DNA from: PRDV01 sp963710865
GTDB lineage: Bacteria > Babelota > Babeliae > Babelales > Babelaceae
DNA length: 64,000 nucleotides
Reading direction: 5' to 3'
Assembly: GCA_963710865.1 (NCBI GenBank)
Contig: CAVQBR010000002.1
Coordinates: forward strand, 1 to 64,000
In this document: positions 1 to 8,280 of the stretch, piece by piece
How positions within the stretch are numbered: position 1 is the stretch's first letter
Layout: each line of letters begins with the position of its first letter
Made by a program: the position numbers and the translations under genes
Notes under the pieces: generated by a model
The model's database searches: none
Told to the model about the DNA's origin: nothing
What the model saw: the letters and a program-made list of their open reading frames with translations, nothing else

Positions 1-160
1 CTGGGCAATTTCGTACCCCAATTATAGCCTCAAATAGAAAACAAGCTCTCTTCAGCACGCTGTAGGAACCCAAAACACTCAATATTACAATGTCTGGTGA
101 AGTCACTCTTTGAATTGTCGTTGAATTGTCGTTCTGGCAGTTGGCGGAGTGACGTCCTCT

Positions 161-179
161 TCCTGATTAAAAATCAGGA
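161..179 (-). repeat. Palindrome at the presumed tnpB right end
   Basis: TCCTGATT-AAA-AATCAGGA forms an 8-bp stem with a 3-nt loop immediately 3' of tnpB on the minus strand. IS605-family right ends carry such a hairpin and the omega-RNA usually ends near it. Two tandem copies of TTGAATTGTCG lie at 110-131, further downstream. Confidence 0.5.
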
Positions 180-192
180 GCTTCTCGGTGTT

Positions 193-1464
193 TCAAGATG
201 CGCTTATAGTTTTGATGCTATAATGAGGTTTGAATGAGAATGGATGCAAATCCATTCTGATACTACGATCAGGTAGTTTCCCCGAATGGCATGGCCACAA
301 TGCTGATTCAAATTTCTTTATAAAGTTTAAGCAGCTTTGCAAATCCCTTGGATAGGTAAAAGAGCACCGTTGGCAGGTAAACGTCCGTACTGATGGATTA
401 AGACCTTTCGAAGGAACAAAGCCACAAGCAGAACAGGTTTTTGTAGTACCTCTTTCATCGAATTTTTCCACAATTTGCCCGCCTAAACGGGCTTTGTAGG
501 TCAATAATTCGATGAGCTTCTCGAGAGGATTATTATTCTGAACTGCTCGATTAATTTTTCTATCTACATATTTACTTCCGGTGTTAGCCAATGTATTTAT
601 TTTCTTCCAGTTACCAATTTTAAAATGAGCATCTGGATGATTATCAAGTATCTGATTAACCAGCATGTACATATATGTCTTAGATCTTGTTTTTATTTTT
701 GAGAAAAGAGAATCTATTTTCGCTGTTAAGCGGCGATAATGATAGGAGCCCTTTTTTTTCGTCGCGCGCTTTGTTTTAAGTTCATCTATCAATTTATAGG
801 TATCTCTATTAATCTCATACAATGGTCTCATACTATATTCAAAGAATTCTTGACTGGTTTTAATGCCCGTTAGAGATACCAGACAACCGGGGTCAAAATA
901 GAGTGTGTGACTAAGATTCTTCTTCGGTGGCAATTCGACTATATAAGTCAGACATGCATACCACTTTTTAGCCTTATAGCAGAGGGTTATGGTTTTTACG
1001 GTGTCATAATCACCTGATTCTACCTCAATCGACAACCAATCAGCTGGTTTGGTACCATACGCAATTTTTAGATACGTTTTTCCGGTTGCATCTTTTTCGA
1101 ATTTAAATGAATGATTCTTTTGAGAATATTCCTGAGTAAAAAAGCGCTCAGGTCTTTTTAATTGTGGTGGCTTGGCCTTGGTATCACCTTGCCTGTTTTT
1201 TGTTGTTGCCATTTTCAAACTACGGTATACTGCAAAGACCACATATTGTAATAATTGTGATGCTGGCTTCTTAAATTCAGGTCGTTCTTTTTTTAGTCGG
1301 GGCAGTTCACGCTTCAGATCATAGATACTTAGCTCTGGATTATTTCGTTGTTGCTCAATACAATAATTCCAAATCTCAACACATAGGTAAGATACATACC
1401 AAACTATTGCTTGTACCTCTGGTGAAAGATTTATGCGAACTTTATGAGTGAGTGTCATGTTCAT
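193..1464 (-). CDS. tnpB: TnpB, RNA-guided nuclease of IS200/IS605 type (possibly catalytically altered)
   Basis: This 423-residue protein has the TnpB/OrfB architecture: an N-terminal helix-turn-helix-like and wedge region, then a RuvC-like domain interrupted by a zinc finger. Visible are the RuvC-I Asp (D191, in FDPG), a four-Cys zinc finger (C344/C347 in CSACG and C364/C367 in CQRC) and the RuvC-III Asp (D374, in PRDLQS). The canonical RuvC-II Glu is not at its usual place: the strand reads KIGNW (283-286) where most TnpBs have a VEDL-like motif. A Glu-containing stretch (IVEKFDERGT, around 331-340) just before the zinc finger could supply a relocated Glu, as in some TnpB subgroups; otherwise the nuclease would be inactive. 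TnpB proteins cut DNA guided by an RNA made from the right end of the element. No transposase partner is present in the window. Confidence 0.85.
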   Translation of the reverse strand: MNMTLTHKVRINLSPEVQAIVWYVSYLCVEIWNYCIEQQRNNPELSIYDLKRELPRLKKERPEFKKPASQLLQYVVFAVYRSLKMATTKNRQGDTKAKPPQLKRPERFFTQEYSQKNHSFKFEKDATGKTYLKIAYGTKPADWLSIEVESGDYDTVKTITLCYKAKKWYACLTYIVELPPKKNLSHTLYFDPGCLVSLTGIKTSQEFFEYSMRPLYEINRDTYKLIDELKTKRATKKKGSYHYRRLTAKIDSLFSKIKTRSKTYMYMLVNQILDNHPDAHFKIGNWKKINTLANTGSKYVDRKINRAVQNNNPLEKLIELLTYKARLGGQIVEKFDERGTTKTCSACGFVPSKGLNPSVRTFTCQRCSFTYPRDLQSCLNFIKKFESALWPCHSGKLPDRSIRMDLHPFSFKPHYSIKTISAS

Positions 1465-1736
1465 AGTATGAATATAAGCTTACAAAGATACTTTTTTACT
1501 ATTTGAGGCTAGCTTAATGAATTCCTCGCGAAAAATCAAATTATTTTTTTGCACCTTCGGTGCTTCGCCTTATATCGCCCCCATAAATGGAGGCGGATTA
1601 CGGCGAAAAAGCTGAACTAAAAGAAAGATCGTAAACTGACAAGAAATCGGCAACATAGAAACACTCATAGCTAAAAAAAGTAATTCCCCACCTTGAACTC
1701 TCACATCACACTTTCATTCGAAAAATTTATCAAAAT

Positions 1737-1765
1737 TTGACAACTAGCGCAATTTAAGCTATGCT
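1737..1765 (+). promoter_or_regulatory. Sigma-70-type promoter for the USP/ankyrin gene
   Basis: TTGACA (1737-1742), a 17-nt spacer and TATGCT (1760-1765) lie about 35 nt before the start codon at 1801. A Shine-Dalgarno AAAGGAG precedes that start. The rest of the 1465-1800 gap shows nothing else recognisable apart from the inverted repeat at 1499-1511. Confidence 0.6.
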
Positions 1766-1800
1766 GCTCATTATAATTAGATCAAGTTAAAGGAGCTCTC

Positions 1801-3021
1801 ATGATACCTCTAAGAAGCATCTGCGCACTTTTGCTCATCACAGTTACCAGCATGACGTCGCCAATGAACAAGGGTACAACTAAACCAGCTGCACTAGAAA
1901 ATATTGGCAATAGTTGCTTTATTAATGCTATAGTACAAGCTCTCCTGAGCATGACTACTTTTATCGACGCAATTAAGGACCATAAAGGTCTCTATAAACC
2001 AGGAAGCATAGCTCGCAAATTCCAAGATATGATAGTTACGCTCGAGCATTCGTCTACCTATACACCTCAAGCTTTTGCCACACAGGCATGGGATATCTTA
2101 CATGAAGATCGATTCTCCCAACAGGATGCCGAATACTTTTTATTAACATTGCTCAACAAGCTCATCGATAGTGATATAGATCCGTACATCAAAAGTACAC
2201 TTACTTACGAAAAGCACCTTCCGTATCCTGCAACAGAACTTTCAAATCTCATCTCTCTGACTACATACACCTACCGTAGTCATCGGACGGAGCCATCACT
2301 CATTCTTTCCTTGCCAATTCTTGATGGAGATGTATCGCTTCATCAATGCATCAGGCACCTCTTTAACGGAGAAACCCATTCTAGACAATTTGCCCTTGAC
2401 AGAAAACCCCATTACCTGCTCCTGAGTTTAAAACGAAACTACCATGTCATTGAAGGAACCATCGGCAAACATACAGAGCCTATTACCTTCCCTCTTGAAG
2501 GACTTTCATTTCAACCCTATACAGCAGATCCCTCTGTAGCATCACCTCATTATGACCTCATTAGCGTAGTTACCCATTCAGGTCCTGCATTGTCAGGGCA
2601 CTACACAGCATATGTCAAAATCAGGGACCAGTGGTATCACTGCAATGATTCCACTATAAAGCTCATTAGAAAATCCGAAATAGAGGACATAGCACTCAAA
2701 GGCTCTGCAGAGGCAGCTGTGCCAACACTGCTCATCTATGAGCAATCAAAAGCACCGTCCGAACCAAGTGCAGCTACATACGCTCCAGCAGCGGCTGCTG
2801 CTTCGCCCGTCAAAAGAAGCGGATATTCAAGAGATCTCACGCAAGCGCTCGTTGATGCGGTAACACGTAAGGCTGAGTTGGGTTTCATTATTGAACTCCT
2901 CGAAGCTGGAGCAGATCCAAATGCACGAAATTCTCATAACATATCCGTTCTGCAGCTTGCCTTTGATCTTGATTCTTTCTCTACCGGCGAACTCCTTCTT
3001 GCTCGGGGAGCAAGACAGTAA
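1801..3021 (+). CDS. Exported USP-family (peptidase C19) deubiquitinase with ankyrin-like C-terminus
   Basis: The 406-residue protein starts with a hydrophobic signal-like segment (1-20). A ubiquitin-specific protease domain follows: the Cys box NIGNSCFINA with the catalytic Cys at about 39, the QQDA motif (about 107-110), and the His box SGHYTAY with His at about 267 followed by CNDS, whose Asn/Asp (282-283) completes the triad. After an Ala/Ser/Pro linker (about 318-335), residues 340-406 resemble one to two ankyrin repeats (LLEAGADPNARN...). USP enzymes remove ubiquitin from proteins; bacteria have no ubiquitin, so a host target is inferred. The gene has a good promoter and SD and stands alone. 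A shorter paralogue without the ankyrin tail lies at 4286-5194. Catalytic residues look intact, so activity is plausible. Export is inferred from the N-terminus only. Confidence 0.88.
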   Translation: MIPLRSICALLLITVTSMTSPMNKGTTKPAALENIGNSCFINAIVQALLSMTTFIDAIKDHKGLYKPGSIARKFQDMIVTLEHSSTYTPQAFATQAWDILHEDRFSQQDAEYFLLTLLNKLIDSDIDPYIKSTLTYEKHLPYPATELSNLISLTTYTYRSHRTEPSLILSLPILDGDVSLHQCIRHLFNGETHSRQFALDRKPHYLLLSLKRNYHVIEGTIGKHTEPITFPLEGLSFQPYTADPSVASPHYDLISVVTHSGPALSGHYTAYVKIRDQWYHCNDSTIKLIRKSEIEDIALKGSAEAAVPTLLIYEQSKAPSEPSAATYAPAAAAASPVKRSGYSRDLTQALVDAVTRKAELGFIIELLEAGADPNARNSHNISVLQLAFDLDSFSTGELLLARGARQ

Positions 3022-3386
3022 AAGTTGTGCCCTGGCGAGAAATCAGTCTGATATCATTGGTTTTTTTGCTAAACAGTTTAAGAAAAGAGACGCTAAGCGC
3101 CAAAGGGCCAATGAAGACTCCGCAATAGCAAATAAAAGTCCATTCTTTACCTTAAGTAAGTATACGATGAGCTTCAACCGACATGCTTATCTTGAAACAA
3201 ACAGACAAACTTAAAGCAAGTTCCCTCAATCACTCAGCCGTGAAAGCTCAGCTCATCCATGAGAATCAGCAAATTGAGTATAGCCTGTCTGACAAAAGAA
3301 ATGAACAGTCAAGCACGAGCTCAATCACCCAACTCCCCATAATACGGGGTGGAAGGAACGAGATACTCCCTAGCCTTCAGAAGAAT

Positions 3387-4010
3387 TTATGATTTAAGCG
3401 CAGTCCAATGCGATCGAATGCTGATCTGAGCTTGTGAACTTATCACAAACGATGAAAGGGCAAAGGAAGGGATAAATCCTGTACCAGCAGGTACGTCTTT
3501 AGAAATTTTTCCAATCGAAATAGGTGGCGAAAAATCATCAGACACGTTCTCGATTGCTAGAATCGCCCTATCGTGAAAGAGGTCACTGCGCTTCGTAGCG
3601 AAATCGTTCATCAATTGATTGTTGAAGGGGTGAGATCTGTGCATCTTGAGAGGCTGTAGTCTCCATAATTACCGCAACAAAGTGTTTAACGATACCAATA
3701 AAGCTACTCTTCAAGACAAGAGGCTTAGCCAGTCTGTGCAGAGCTTCCTCTGTCGCCCTCTTGAGCTTAGCGTTACGGCTACTTTAAAGTCTGGTTTTTT
3801 CATTCCGCGTGGCATAGTAACGTAGAGATTGTATCGCAGCAACGTAAAATGCTTGCGTGGGTTATCCTCACTTTAAATCGATGCAGCTTTGAGCCCTGGC
3901 TTGGCCATATCATAGATGACATCATAAGACTCTGCAGGAAACACTACAGCTGCACTAATGTATTTGCATCACCAAAGAAATCTACGTGCTGCGCGCCTCA
4001 TAAAACATGG
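3387..4010 (-). pseudogene. Decayed minus-strand gene, family not recognised
   Basis: Between the two USP genes the minus strand has protein-like segments in shifting frames: AAVVFPAESYDVIYDMAKPG, then MPRGMKKPDF, then RNAKLKRATEEALHRL continuing to ETTASQDAQISPLQQSIDER, and finally an 85-codon open stretch at 3387-3644 (DLFHDRAILAIENVSDDF...). They are joined only by frameshifts and stops, which suggests one coding sequence broken by several small indels. I cannot name the family. The rest of the 3022-4285 gap, including short plus-strand open frames at 3183-3392 and 4007-4255, shows no recognisable gene. Confidence 0.4.
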
Positions 4011-4285
4011 CCATAAGAGCAATAGCAAGTATACTTTTTCCAACCATGGGCTTCTTTCCGTTATTTTCTATTTTGCATATTCATATCTTACAACATACCA
4101 TATTTTACACTGACTGTGTCAATGGTTCAGCCATACTGAACTATCCAAATCAGTTGAGGCTATTATCCAATCAAAATAGACTTCTTAAGACCACCCTTTT
4201 GATATTCGTCATAGAACGAGTAGACTATCTCTATACACTTCGAGGCCAGGTCTAGGAAACAAAAGTAACCACTGAGGAACTGACT

Positions 4286-5194
4286 ATGATAAAACGGATT
4301 ACCCTATTCATACTAGTAGGTACAAGCATACGCGGCAATACGTCCCAGCCCATCGGCTTGAAAAATTGTGGCAATAGCTGCTTTCTCAATGCTAGTCTAC
4401 AATCCATTATATCGATGGACAGGTTTACCAATGCCCTTAAGGCTCAGACCTCTAGTCCGTGGGGCATTAGTCGTACCTTCACGGAGTTCCTTCATTCTCT
4501 CAGTCAAACACAGGCCAGTGTCTTACAGGTTGATTCCTTAGCACTCGAATCATGGAAGCTGTTAGATACAAGACGCTACACCCAGCAGGATGCCGAAGAC
4601 TTTTTGTTGGCATTTTTTAACCAACTCCTCAACTCAGGCAAACCAGAAACAACAAGTTCAAAACTTATCCGTACACAGCTCCTCGCACACATTGGTACAA
4701 GGAAGCAGAACGAGCCATCTCTTATTCTTTCGCTTCCTATTGCTGATGGAGATAGCTGCTTTTCTCAATGCTTAGAAAACTTCTTTGGCGGTGAGATGAT
4801 ATCATGCGCAGGACAAACAGTACGTAAATACTATACACTCAAAAAAACTCCTCACTATCTCATCTTTGGACTCAAGAGAAACTATTATGTCCAAAAAACT
4901 CACAGCCTTGCTAAGCGCACCGAACAGATTAGCTTTCCCTTTGAAGGACTCAGTCTTCGCCACTATGAGGAAAAACCCACTGACAAACAATACGCTCTGA
5001 TCGCGCTCATTATGCATGCAGGAAGTGCAAACGGAGGCCATTATACAGCATACGTAAAACGAGCTCATCAGTGGTACTTCTGCAATGATTCGCAAATAAG
5101 CCTGGTAACCAACGAAGACATACAAACGATTGCTCATCGAGGCTCTGCACATAGTGGCGTACCAACCGTGCTCATTTATGAACGGGTGCAATAG
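4286..5194 (+). CDS. Exported USP-family deubiquitinase, short paralogue
   Basis: This 302-residue protein has a short signal-like N-terminus (about 1-18) followed at once by a USP core: Cys box LKNCGNSCFLNAS with the catalytic Cys at about 32, QQDAEDF at about 100-106, and His box NGGHYTAYVK with His at about 252 followed by CNDS (Asn/Asp 267-268). It aligns along its length with the larger USP protein at 1801-3021, including the shared EPSLILSLPI and LKRNY segments, but lacks the ankyrin-like tail. The core is small for a USP (about 280 residues), as expected of a minimal one. The start is supported by GAGGA upstream of 4286. It is probably a secreted effector acting on host ubiquitin conjugates; that part is inference. 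Confidence 0.87.
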   Translation: MIKRITLFILVGTSIRGNTSQPIGLKNCGNSCFLNASLQSIISMDRFTNALKAQTSSPWGISRTFTEFLHSLSQTQASVLQVDSLALESWKLLDTRRYTQQDAEDFLLAFFNQLLNSGKPETTSSKLIRTQLLAHIGTRKQNEPSLILSLPIADGDSCFSQCLENFFGGEMISCAGQTVRKYYTLKKTPHYLIFGLKRNYYVQKTHSLAKRTEQISFPFEGLSLRHYEEKPTDKQYALIALIMHAGSANGGHYTAYVKRAHQWYFCNDSQISLVTNEDIQTIAHRGSAHSGVPTVLIYERVQ

Positions 5195-5276
5195 GATCCT
5201 CCCAGTGCTGCATAAACTGCTTGCTTGATTTGATGTAATCTGAGATACTTATCTCAATCTTTACAAGGAGTTTTTT

Positions 5277-5537
5277 ATGAATTATCTTTTAATACTTCCT
5301 CTTTTTGGATTACTCGCACTCCTACCAGCTTGTGGCAATGGATCTAGCAAAACAGCTTCAAGTCAAGCAAGATGCTGTGATAATCCAGGCTGTCGCTGCC
5401 CAGCACCTTCAGAACACGCAGATTGCTGCTCTAAGCACAGTTGCGCCTGCCAGCCAGAGCCTACAAAATCCCCTGATGCAGCGACAAAAGAAAAACTTGA
5501 TAGCGAAATGGCCACAACTAAAAAACAAGCTCAGTAA
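5277..5537 (+). CDS. Small Cys-rich lipoprotein (first of a tandem pair)
   Basis: This 86-residue protein has a signal peptide ending in a lipobox (LLPAC), so it is probably lipid-anchored at Cys19. The mature part is rich in Cys (CCDNPGCRC, CCSKHSCAC) and then becomes charged and Lys-rich. Its first 19 residues and the DNA around the start are nearly identical to those of the gene at 5649-5912, so the two come from a recent duplication. The paired Cys motifs could bind metal or form disulfides. No family is recognised. AAGGAG sits just upstream of the ATG. Confidence 0.7.
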   Translation: MNYLLILPLFGLLALLPACGNGSSKTASSQARCCDNPGCRCPAPSEHADCCSKHSCACQPEPTKSPDAATKEKLDSEMATTKKQAQ

Positions 5538-5648
5538 TTCTTTTGGCCGACTTCACAAACTGCTTGCCCAAATAGGTAGTTTTGATTTAAAATAAGCAGA
5601 GATGTTTATTTTCACTGAGAATTTTAACCTTTTGCGAAGGAGTTTTTT

Positions 5649-5912
5649 ATGAAGTATCTTTTAATACTTCCTCTTTTTGGATTACTTGCACTTCTACCAG
5701 CCTGTGGTGGCGGATGCAAAACATCTTCTTGTCAAACAAGTTGCTGTGAGACTCAACATTGTCAAGCTCCCGCAGTAACGGAAGCACCAGTAGTTGCTCC
5801 TGTAACAGTTGCCGAAGAAGAAGAAACTGTTCAGGAAACAAAAGCTCCTGCTACAGCAATAAAAGAAGAACTTGATGATGAAGATCTTGAAGATGCGGAT
5901 GAAATTAAGTGA
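5649..5912 (+). CDS. Small Cys-containing lipoprotein with acidic tail (second of the pair)
   Basis: This 87-residue protein shares the signal peptide and lipobox (LLPAC) with its neighbour at 5277-5537. After six or seven clustered Cys (GGCKTSSCQTSCCETQHC) it diverges into a Val/Ala/Thr-rich segment and a strongly acidic tail (EELDDEDLEDADE). The SD is AAGGAG. Its stop codon overlaps the GTG start of recJ by 4 nt (GTGA), so recJ is probably translated by coupling from this gene. Function unknown; a surface metal- or disulfide-binding protein is possible. Confidence 0.7.
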   Translation: MKYLLILPLFGLLALLPACGGGCKTSSCQTSCCETQHCQAPAVTEAPVVAPVTVAEEEETVQETKAPATAIKEELDDEDLEDADEIK

Positions 5913-7624
5913 TTAACGGAGCAAAGTATCTCTGGAAACTGCCTGAGCCAACTACTCAGGCAGTTTTAGATTTAGCGCGTTCATATAACCTCTCAATTCC
6001 TATTATGCATACCTTGGTATCGCGGGGAATGACCACCAAAGAAGAGCTCGACAGCTATCTTTTTAGTACCTTTGAACGGGATGTTGCCCATCCAAGTCTC
6101 TTAAAAGATGCCGGAACTGCAGTTGAGCGAATTTTAACAGCAATTAAGCTCAAAGAAAAAATTCTCGTCTGTGGTGACTATGATACTGATGGCATTACTG
6201 CATCTGCTATGATGCTCACCTGCCTCTTACCTCTTGGCGCACAGATTAACTATTTCCTGCCTCATCGAGTACGAGATGGCTATGGGCTCTCGGTACAGAC
6301 AGTCCAGCGAGCCGCAAGAAATAGCTATAAGGTACTCGTTACCGTTGATAACGGCATTACTGCTTTTGAGCCGGCACTCGAAGCACGAAAGCTCGGTATC
6401 GATCTTATTATTACTGATCATCATAGGCCTTATGATGCTGTACCTCAGGCTTATGCTATTATAAATCCTCATCAGACAGATTGTCCCTATCCGTATAAAA
6501 AGCTTGCTGGTGTGGGAGTTATCTTTAAAATCCTCTCGCTTCTCTATGAAAAGCTCAACAAACAACTACCAGAAAAAGTATATGAGCTCCTCATGCTTGG
6601 CACTGTAGCTGATGTCGTTCCCTTAACAGGAGAAAATAGATACTGGGTCCGTCATGGCCTTACTATTATTAATGCTCATGAGAGTGTAGCGCTTCGCATC
6701 TTAAAGCAGAATGCACGGTTTGCAAAACCTCTTCTTAAATCTACCGATATTGGCTTTTCAATTACCCCGCAGCTCAATGCACTTGGCCGCTTAGAAGATG
6801 CTCGCGAAGGCGTATCATTTCTTATAGGCTCTGATGAAGCTGCGCTTACCCGCATAGGGAAAGTGCTGCGCGAACTTAATGAATCGAGAAAAGCAATAGA
6901 AAAAGACGTCTATAATGACGTTGTAGCCGAAATACAGTCGGGTAAGATTAATCTAGAGCAAGATCGTATTATTATTGCCTCTTCAACGCACTGGCAACCG
7001 GGTGTTATCGGCCTTGTTGCATCACGGCTTGTGGGAGCCTATAACCGACCAGCAATTCTTTTTGCCGTTAACAGTCAATCGATCGCAAAAGGATCCTGCC
7101 GATCTATTCCAGGTTTTAACATGTTTGAAGCCCTCCAAGAGCATAAAGATCTTCTTACCACCTTTGGCGGCCATGCTCAAGCTGCAGGGCTTTCTCTGCC
7201 CTATGAAAAACTACCTCTGTTAAAAGAACGGCTCGAAGCCACACTTGCTCGTCACATACCAGAAGCTGAACTTAAGCCACAACTAAACTTAGATGCTGAG
7301 ATTACCCTGGGTGAAGTTACCCAAAAACTGATTAGTGATATGGGCCATCTTGAACCTTTTGGTAATGAGAACTCACAACCTGCCTTCTATCTCAAATCGG
7401 TCACCCTTCTTGAGCAGCCACAGCTCCTTAAGGAAGCACATACTAAATGTATGATCTTTGCTGACGGCGTTATCAAACCAGTAATATTCTTCAATCGGCC
7501 CGATGTCTATGAACTCCTGGCTGCACGAAAGGATGAACCTTTTTCCCTCGCCGTACAAGCTACTGAGAATCATTTTAATGGTCGAGTATCAGTTGAACTG
7601 TTTGGATTGGATGTTGCCGTATGA
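5909..7624 (+). CDS. recJ: Single-stranded-DNA-specific exonuclease RecJ
   Basis: RecJ degrades single-stranded DNA 5'-3' in recombination and mismatch repair. The 571-residue protein has the DHH phosphoesterase core: GDYDTDG (89-95), TVDNG (145-149) and DHH (170-172), followed by the DHHA1 region with the conserved GGHAQAAG motif and a C-terminal OB-like part. Length is normal for the family. It begins with GTG, overlapping the stop of the upstream lipoprotein gene by 4 nt, and its own stop overlaps the ATG of cmk by 4 nt (ATGA), so lipoprotein, recJ and cmk form a tightly coupled operon. Confidence 0.95.
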   Translation: MINGAKYLWKLPEPTTQAVLDLARSYNLSIPIMHTLVSRGMTTKEELDSYLFSTFERDVAHPSLLKDAGTAVERILTAIKLKEKILVCGDYDTDGITASAMMLTCLLPLGAQINYFLPHRVRDGYGLSVQTVQRAARNSYKVLVTVDNGITAFEPALEARKLGIDLIITDHHRPYDAVPQAYAIINPHQTDCPYPYKKLAGVGVIFKILSLLYEKLNKQLPEKVYELLMLGTVADVVPLTGENRYWVRHGLTIINAHESVALRILKQNARFAKPLLKSTDIGFSITPQLNALGRLEDAREGVSFLIGSDEAALTRIGKVLRELNESRKAIEKDVYNDVVAEIQSGKINLEQDRIIIASSTHWQPGVIGLVASRLVGAYNRPAILFAVNSQSIAKGSCRSIPGFNMFEALQEHKDLLTTFGGHAQAAGLSLPYEKLPLLKERLEATLARHIPEAELKPQLNLDAEITLGEVTQKLISDMGHLEPFGNENSQPAFYLKSVTLLEQPQLLKEAHTKCMIFADGVIKPVIFFNRPDVYELLAARKDEPFSLAVQATENHFNGRVSVELFGLDVAV

Positions 7625-8280
7625 CAATTACCATCGATGGCCCAACGGCCAGTGGCAAATCTAGCGTAGCACTGCACGTTGCTCAACGCTTGAATGCTCT
7701 CTATATAAATTCAGGGCTCCTCTTTAGGGCTGTCGCCTACGTGCTTCATGCGAAACACCGATTAAACGAATCTTTTACTCATCAAGAGATTATCCAGCTC
7801 TTTCACTCTCATGAGATTGTCTACACCTCTCTTCCAGCACCTCAGATAGACTATCAACAGAAGCCCATAACGGCTCTTTTAAAAACTCCCCCGATGGACA
7901 AGGCTTCCTCAATCATAGCCACTAACCCTGAGGTCAGGGTAGCATTACTTGAGTACCAACGAGAGCTCGCTAACAACTTTAATGTCGTTGCCGATGGCCG
8001 AGATTGCGGTACTGTTGTATTTCCTCAGGCTGAACATAAGTTCTTTATTACGGCATCTTTAGAAGTACGCGCTCTACGATGGCAGAAAGATCACCCTGAA
8101 ATCCCCCTCAAAGATAGCAAAGAAATCTTACAAGAACGAGATACTCGAGACGCAATGCGCTCAATCGCTCCGCTTAGACCTGCACTTGATGCTCTCATTA
8201 TAGACACATCTGATATGACCATTGAAGATGTAGTAAACACAATCTTAAAAACTGTCCTTAAAGAGACGCCATATCGATAA
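7621..8280 (+). CDS. cmk: Cytidylate kinase
   Basis: Cytidylate kinase phosphorylates CMP and dCMP with ATP in pyrimidine nucleotide synthesis. The 219-residue protein has the N-terminal P-loop GPTASGKSS (about 7-15), the NSGLLFRA nucleotide-monophosphate segment and the DGRDCGTVVFP motif, all typical of Cmk. In many family members the second motif reads DTGAMYR; here it is NSGLLFR. The ATG overlaps the recJ stop by 4 nt. The 3' end overlaps the convergent alcohol dehydrogenase gene by 23 bp. Confidence 0.93.
   Translation: MTITIDGPTASGKSSVALHVAQRLNALYINSGLLFRAVAYVLHAKHRLNESFTHQEIIQLFHSHEIVYTSLPAPQIDYQQKPITALLKTPPMDKASSIIATNPEVRVALLEYQRELANNFNVVADGRDCGTVVFPQAEHKFFITASLEVRALRWQKDHPEIPLKDSKEILQERDTRDAMRSIAPLRPALDALIIDTSDMTIEDVVNTILKTVLKETPYR

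Larger units (their letters stand above)
25..1511 (-). mobile_element. IS200/IS605-like element carrying only tnpB, flanked by 13-bp inverted repeats
   Basis: The element holds a single tnpB gene and no tnpA (Y1 transposase) or serine recombinase. A 13-bp sequence, TAGCCTCAAATAG, at 25-37 recurs as its exact reverse complement at 1499-1511, just outside each end of tnpB. An 8-bp-stem palindrome (161-179, TCCTGATT/AATCAGGA around AAA) sits about 14 nt downstream of the tnpB stop, where IS605-type right ends and the omega-RNA guide scaffold are usually found. IS605 elements do not normally have terminal inverted repeats, so the 13-bp pair may mark a different kind of boundary, or be coincidence. 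The true ends are not established. Confidence 0.55.

Noticed and set aside
110..131. Two tandem copies of TTGAATTGTCG, checked as a possible CRISPR-like or iteron repeat
   Set aside because: Only two copies without spacers; too short for a CRISPR array and not near a replication gene.
3183..3392. Open frame of 69 codons after the USP/ankyrin gene
   Set aside because: No ribosome site, no recognisable motif and low-complexity composition; treated as chance in a decayed region.
4802..5191. 129-codon open frame antisense to the short USP gene
   Set aside because: It lies opposite a well-supported gene with intact catalytic motifs and has no family similarity or start signal.
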